Positions 62,858 to 64,000 of a DNA stretch of 64,000 nt are shown here, piece by piece. A program made the position numbers and the translations under genes. The notes beneath the pieces are model-generated. The model was not told the DNA's origin. It worked only from the letters and a program-made list of their open reading frames with translations, and ran no database searches. Source of the stretch: Mycolicibacterium wolinskyi (GTDB lineage Bacteria > Actinomycetota > Actinomycetes > Mycobacteriales > Mycobacteriaceae); assembly GCF_002101965.1 (NCBI RefSeq), contig NZ_LQQA01000004.1:208670-272669 (forward strand). Direction: 5' to 3'. Each line of letters opens with the position of its first letter. Position 1 is the first letter of the stretch.

Positions 62858-63872
62858 TTTCAACTGCCCGACCTGCGGGCAACGGCTGGCCTTCGAGAAC
62901 TCGCTGTGTCTGTCCTGTGGCAGCGACCTGGGTTTCTCGCTCGACGAGATGGCACTTCTGGTCATCGCCGAACCCGAGGAGAGCGACCACGCCGGTGCCG
63001 TGGACGAGCGCAAGTACCGGCTGTGCGCCAACCTCTATGTCGCGGAATGCAATTGGCTGGTTCGGATCGGTGGTAACGAGCTCTGCGCCTCGTGTTCGCT
63101 CACCCGCACCCGGCCGGCGGACACCGACACCGTCGCGCTGGCCTCGTTCGCCGCGGCCGAGCGGGCCAAACGCCGATTGATCGCCGAACTCCACGAGCTC
63201 AGGCTGCCGATCGTCGGGCGCGATGAGGACCCCGAATTCGGCCTGGCGTTCGATCTGCTCTCCAGCGAGTTCGAGAAGGTGTTCACGGGCCACCAGAACG
63301 GCGTCATCACGCTCGATCTCGCCGAGGGCGACGACGTGCACCGCGAGCAGTTGCGGGTTTCGATGGACGAGCCCTACCGCACGCTGCTCGGCCACTTCCG
63401 CCACGAGATCGGCCACTATTACTACTATCGCCTCGTCGCACCATCGGCCGAGTACACGGCCCGCTTCGGCGAGCTGTTCGGCGACGCGGACGCCGACTAC
63501 CAGCAAGCCCTGGATCGTCACTACAAGGACGGCCCCCCGGATGGCTGGGAGGACGATTACGTGTCGTCGTATGCGACCATGCACCCCGCCGAGGACTGGG
63601 CCGAAACGTTCGCGCACTATCTGCACATCCGCGACACGCTCGATACCGCGGCGGCGTTCGGCTTCGCCCCGGCAGGTGCGACGTTCGAACGAAAGGTTCT
63701 GGGCCCCAGCGGTTTCGACACGATCATCGAGATGTGGCTGCCACTGTCGTGGTCGCTGAACATGGTGAACCGGTCGATGGGCCGCGACGACCTCTACCCG
63801 TTCGTGCTACCCCCGGCGGTGCTGGAGAAGATGCGGTTCGTCCACACCGTCATCGACGAGATCACCTCGTAG
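62850..63872 (+). CDS. Zinc-ribbon metallopeptidase-like protein (DUF2248-like)
   Basis: 340 residues. A zinc ribbon opens the protein: CPTCG (about 5-9) and CLSCG (about 20-24). CASCS (about 79-84) may add ligands. The peptidase motif is HFRHEIGHYYYYRLV (HExxH, about 184-188), and the third zinc ligand is likely in MHPAEDWAETFAHYLHI (about 246-262). Starts inside the end of the transglutaminase gene (eight-base overlap), indicating coupling. Corresponds to Rv2568c. Probably trims or matures a product of the operon; no signal peptide, so cytoplasmic. Confidence 0.85.
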   Translation: MRDFNCPTCGQRLAFENSLCLSCGSDLGFSLDEMALLVIAEPEESDHAGAVDERKYRLCANLYVAECNWLVRIGGNELCASCSLTRTRPADTDTVALASFAAAERAKRRLIAELHELRLPIVGRDEDPEFGLAFDLLSSEFEKVFTGHQNGVITLDLAEGDDVHREQLRVSMDEPYRTLLGHFRHEIGHYYYYRLVAPSAEYTARFGELFGDADADYQQALDRHYKDGPPDGWEDDYVSSYATMHPAEDWAETFAHYLHIRDTLDTAAAFGFAPAGATFERKVLGPSGFDTIIEMWLPLSWSLNMVNRSMGRDDLYPFVLPPAVLEKMRFVHTVIDEITS

Positions 63873-63890
63873 CGGCCTCGCTCGGAAATG

Positions 63891-63925
63891 GCGGCGAACG
63901 TGCGGATTCATCCGCGACTTGCCGC
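63891..63925. terminator. Hairpin after the ATP-grasp operon
   Basis: GCGGC (63891-63895) with GCCGC (63921-63925), and GCGGA (63902-63906) with TCCGC (63911-63915) around a TTCA loop. The stem is interrupted by mismatches. It lies between the last operon gene and the next, apparently convergent, gene. Confidence 0.5.
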
Positions 63926-63931
63926 TTGGAT

Positions 63932-64000
63932 TCAAGCGGTGGCTGCAACGAATGTGGACGGGTCTGACAGTAGTCGGTGGAGTTCTTCGGCGGGGGTGCG
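63932..64000 (-). CDS. Possible C-terminal end of a minus-strand gene at the edge
   Basis: Reading from the right edge on the minus strand gives RTPAEELHRLLSDPSTFVAA, then TA and a TGA at 63932-63934. The 22 residues look protein-like, and a hairpin follows on the left, as expected for a gene end. Too short to identify. Confidence 0.3.
   Translation of the reverse strand, partial: RTPAEELHRLLSDPSTFVAATA

Noticed and set aside
1..64000. CRISPR arrays, tRNA/rRNA genes, insertion sequences, phage or integrase genes
   Set aside because: No evenly spaced repeats, tRNA-like cloverleaf, transposase or integrase motif was noticed; tRNA detection by eye is imperfect and a tRNAscan run would be decisive.

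Overview
The window is a GC-rich actinobacterial chromosome segment. Its backbone gene order (gabT, yajC-secD-secF, lipoprotein, apt, rel, ppiB, a metallo-beta-lactamase-fold hydrolase, hisS, a radical SAM gene, a zinc peptidase, an SRPBCC protein, a ketopantoate-reductase-like gene, aspS, then the DUF2126 / ATP-grasp operon) follows, from memory, the Rv2589-Rv2566 stretch of Mycobacterium tuberculosis. Accessory blocks inserted in that backbone (an ehu-type and a urea-type ABC transporter, catabolic operons) suggest a fast-growing environmental mycobacterium such as Mycolicibacterium smegmatis or a close relative. Species identity is an inference.

Layout. 1-9332: gabT (cut by the left edge), the Sec accessory genes yajC-secD-secF, a family-5 solute-binding lipoprotein, apt and the (p)ppGpp synthetase/hydrolase rel. 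9348-12414: an ectoine/hydroxyectoine-type importer ehuBCDA, followed by a SecD paralogue that keeps only the exported domain. 13619-15469: two adjacent membrane-anchored cyclophilins. 15607-17585: MBL hydrolase and hisS. 17710-20415: amidohydrolase, Tat-exported MBL lipoprotein and a small membrane protein. 20542-25312: urtABCDE. 25571-26005: a small secreted protein. 26042-26251: a perfect mycobacterial SOS box inside a promoter that drives a very short transcript ending at a strong hairpin; this is the most novel-looking item. 26250-33307: a tightly overlapping operon (nitrilase, duplicated membrane protein, amidase, class I fumarase-family enzyme, alpha/beta hydrolase) divergent from a LacI-family regulator over a double operator. 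33337-34376: a second SOS box with the same promoter geometry, driving a radical SAM gene. 34456-40755: two acyl-CoA dehydrogenases, an amidohydrolase and TetR regulator, divergent from an LLM oxidoreductase and a thioesterase. 40780-46094: small secreted protein, DUF1254 lipoprotein, a shortened TetR protein, DinB-family protein, a DUF885 gene with an apparent frameshift, and a zinc peptidase. 46169-55754: carboxylesterase, SRPBCC, ketopantoate-reductase-like, aspS, two deazaflavin-dependent nitroreductase-like proteins, thiolase with HxlR regulator, YjbR, DUF389 and GAP-family membrane proteins. 55906-63872: four coupled genes for two transglutaminase-like proteins, a circularly permuted ATP-grasp/alpha-E protein and a zinc-ribbon metallopeptidase.

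The gaps between genes hold long inverted repeats, mainly between convergent genes, and two of them share a 34-base unit. No gene-free stretch exceeds about 300 bases. I found no tRNA, rRNA, CRISPR array, transposase or integrase.
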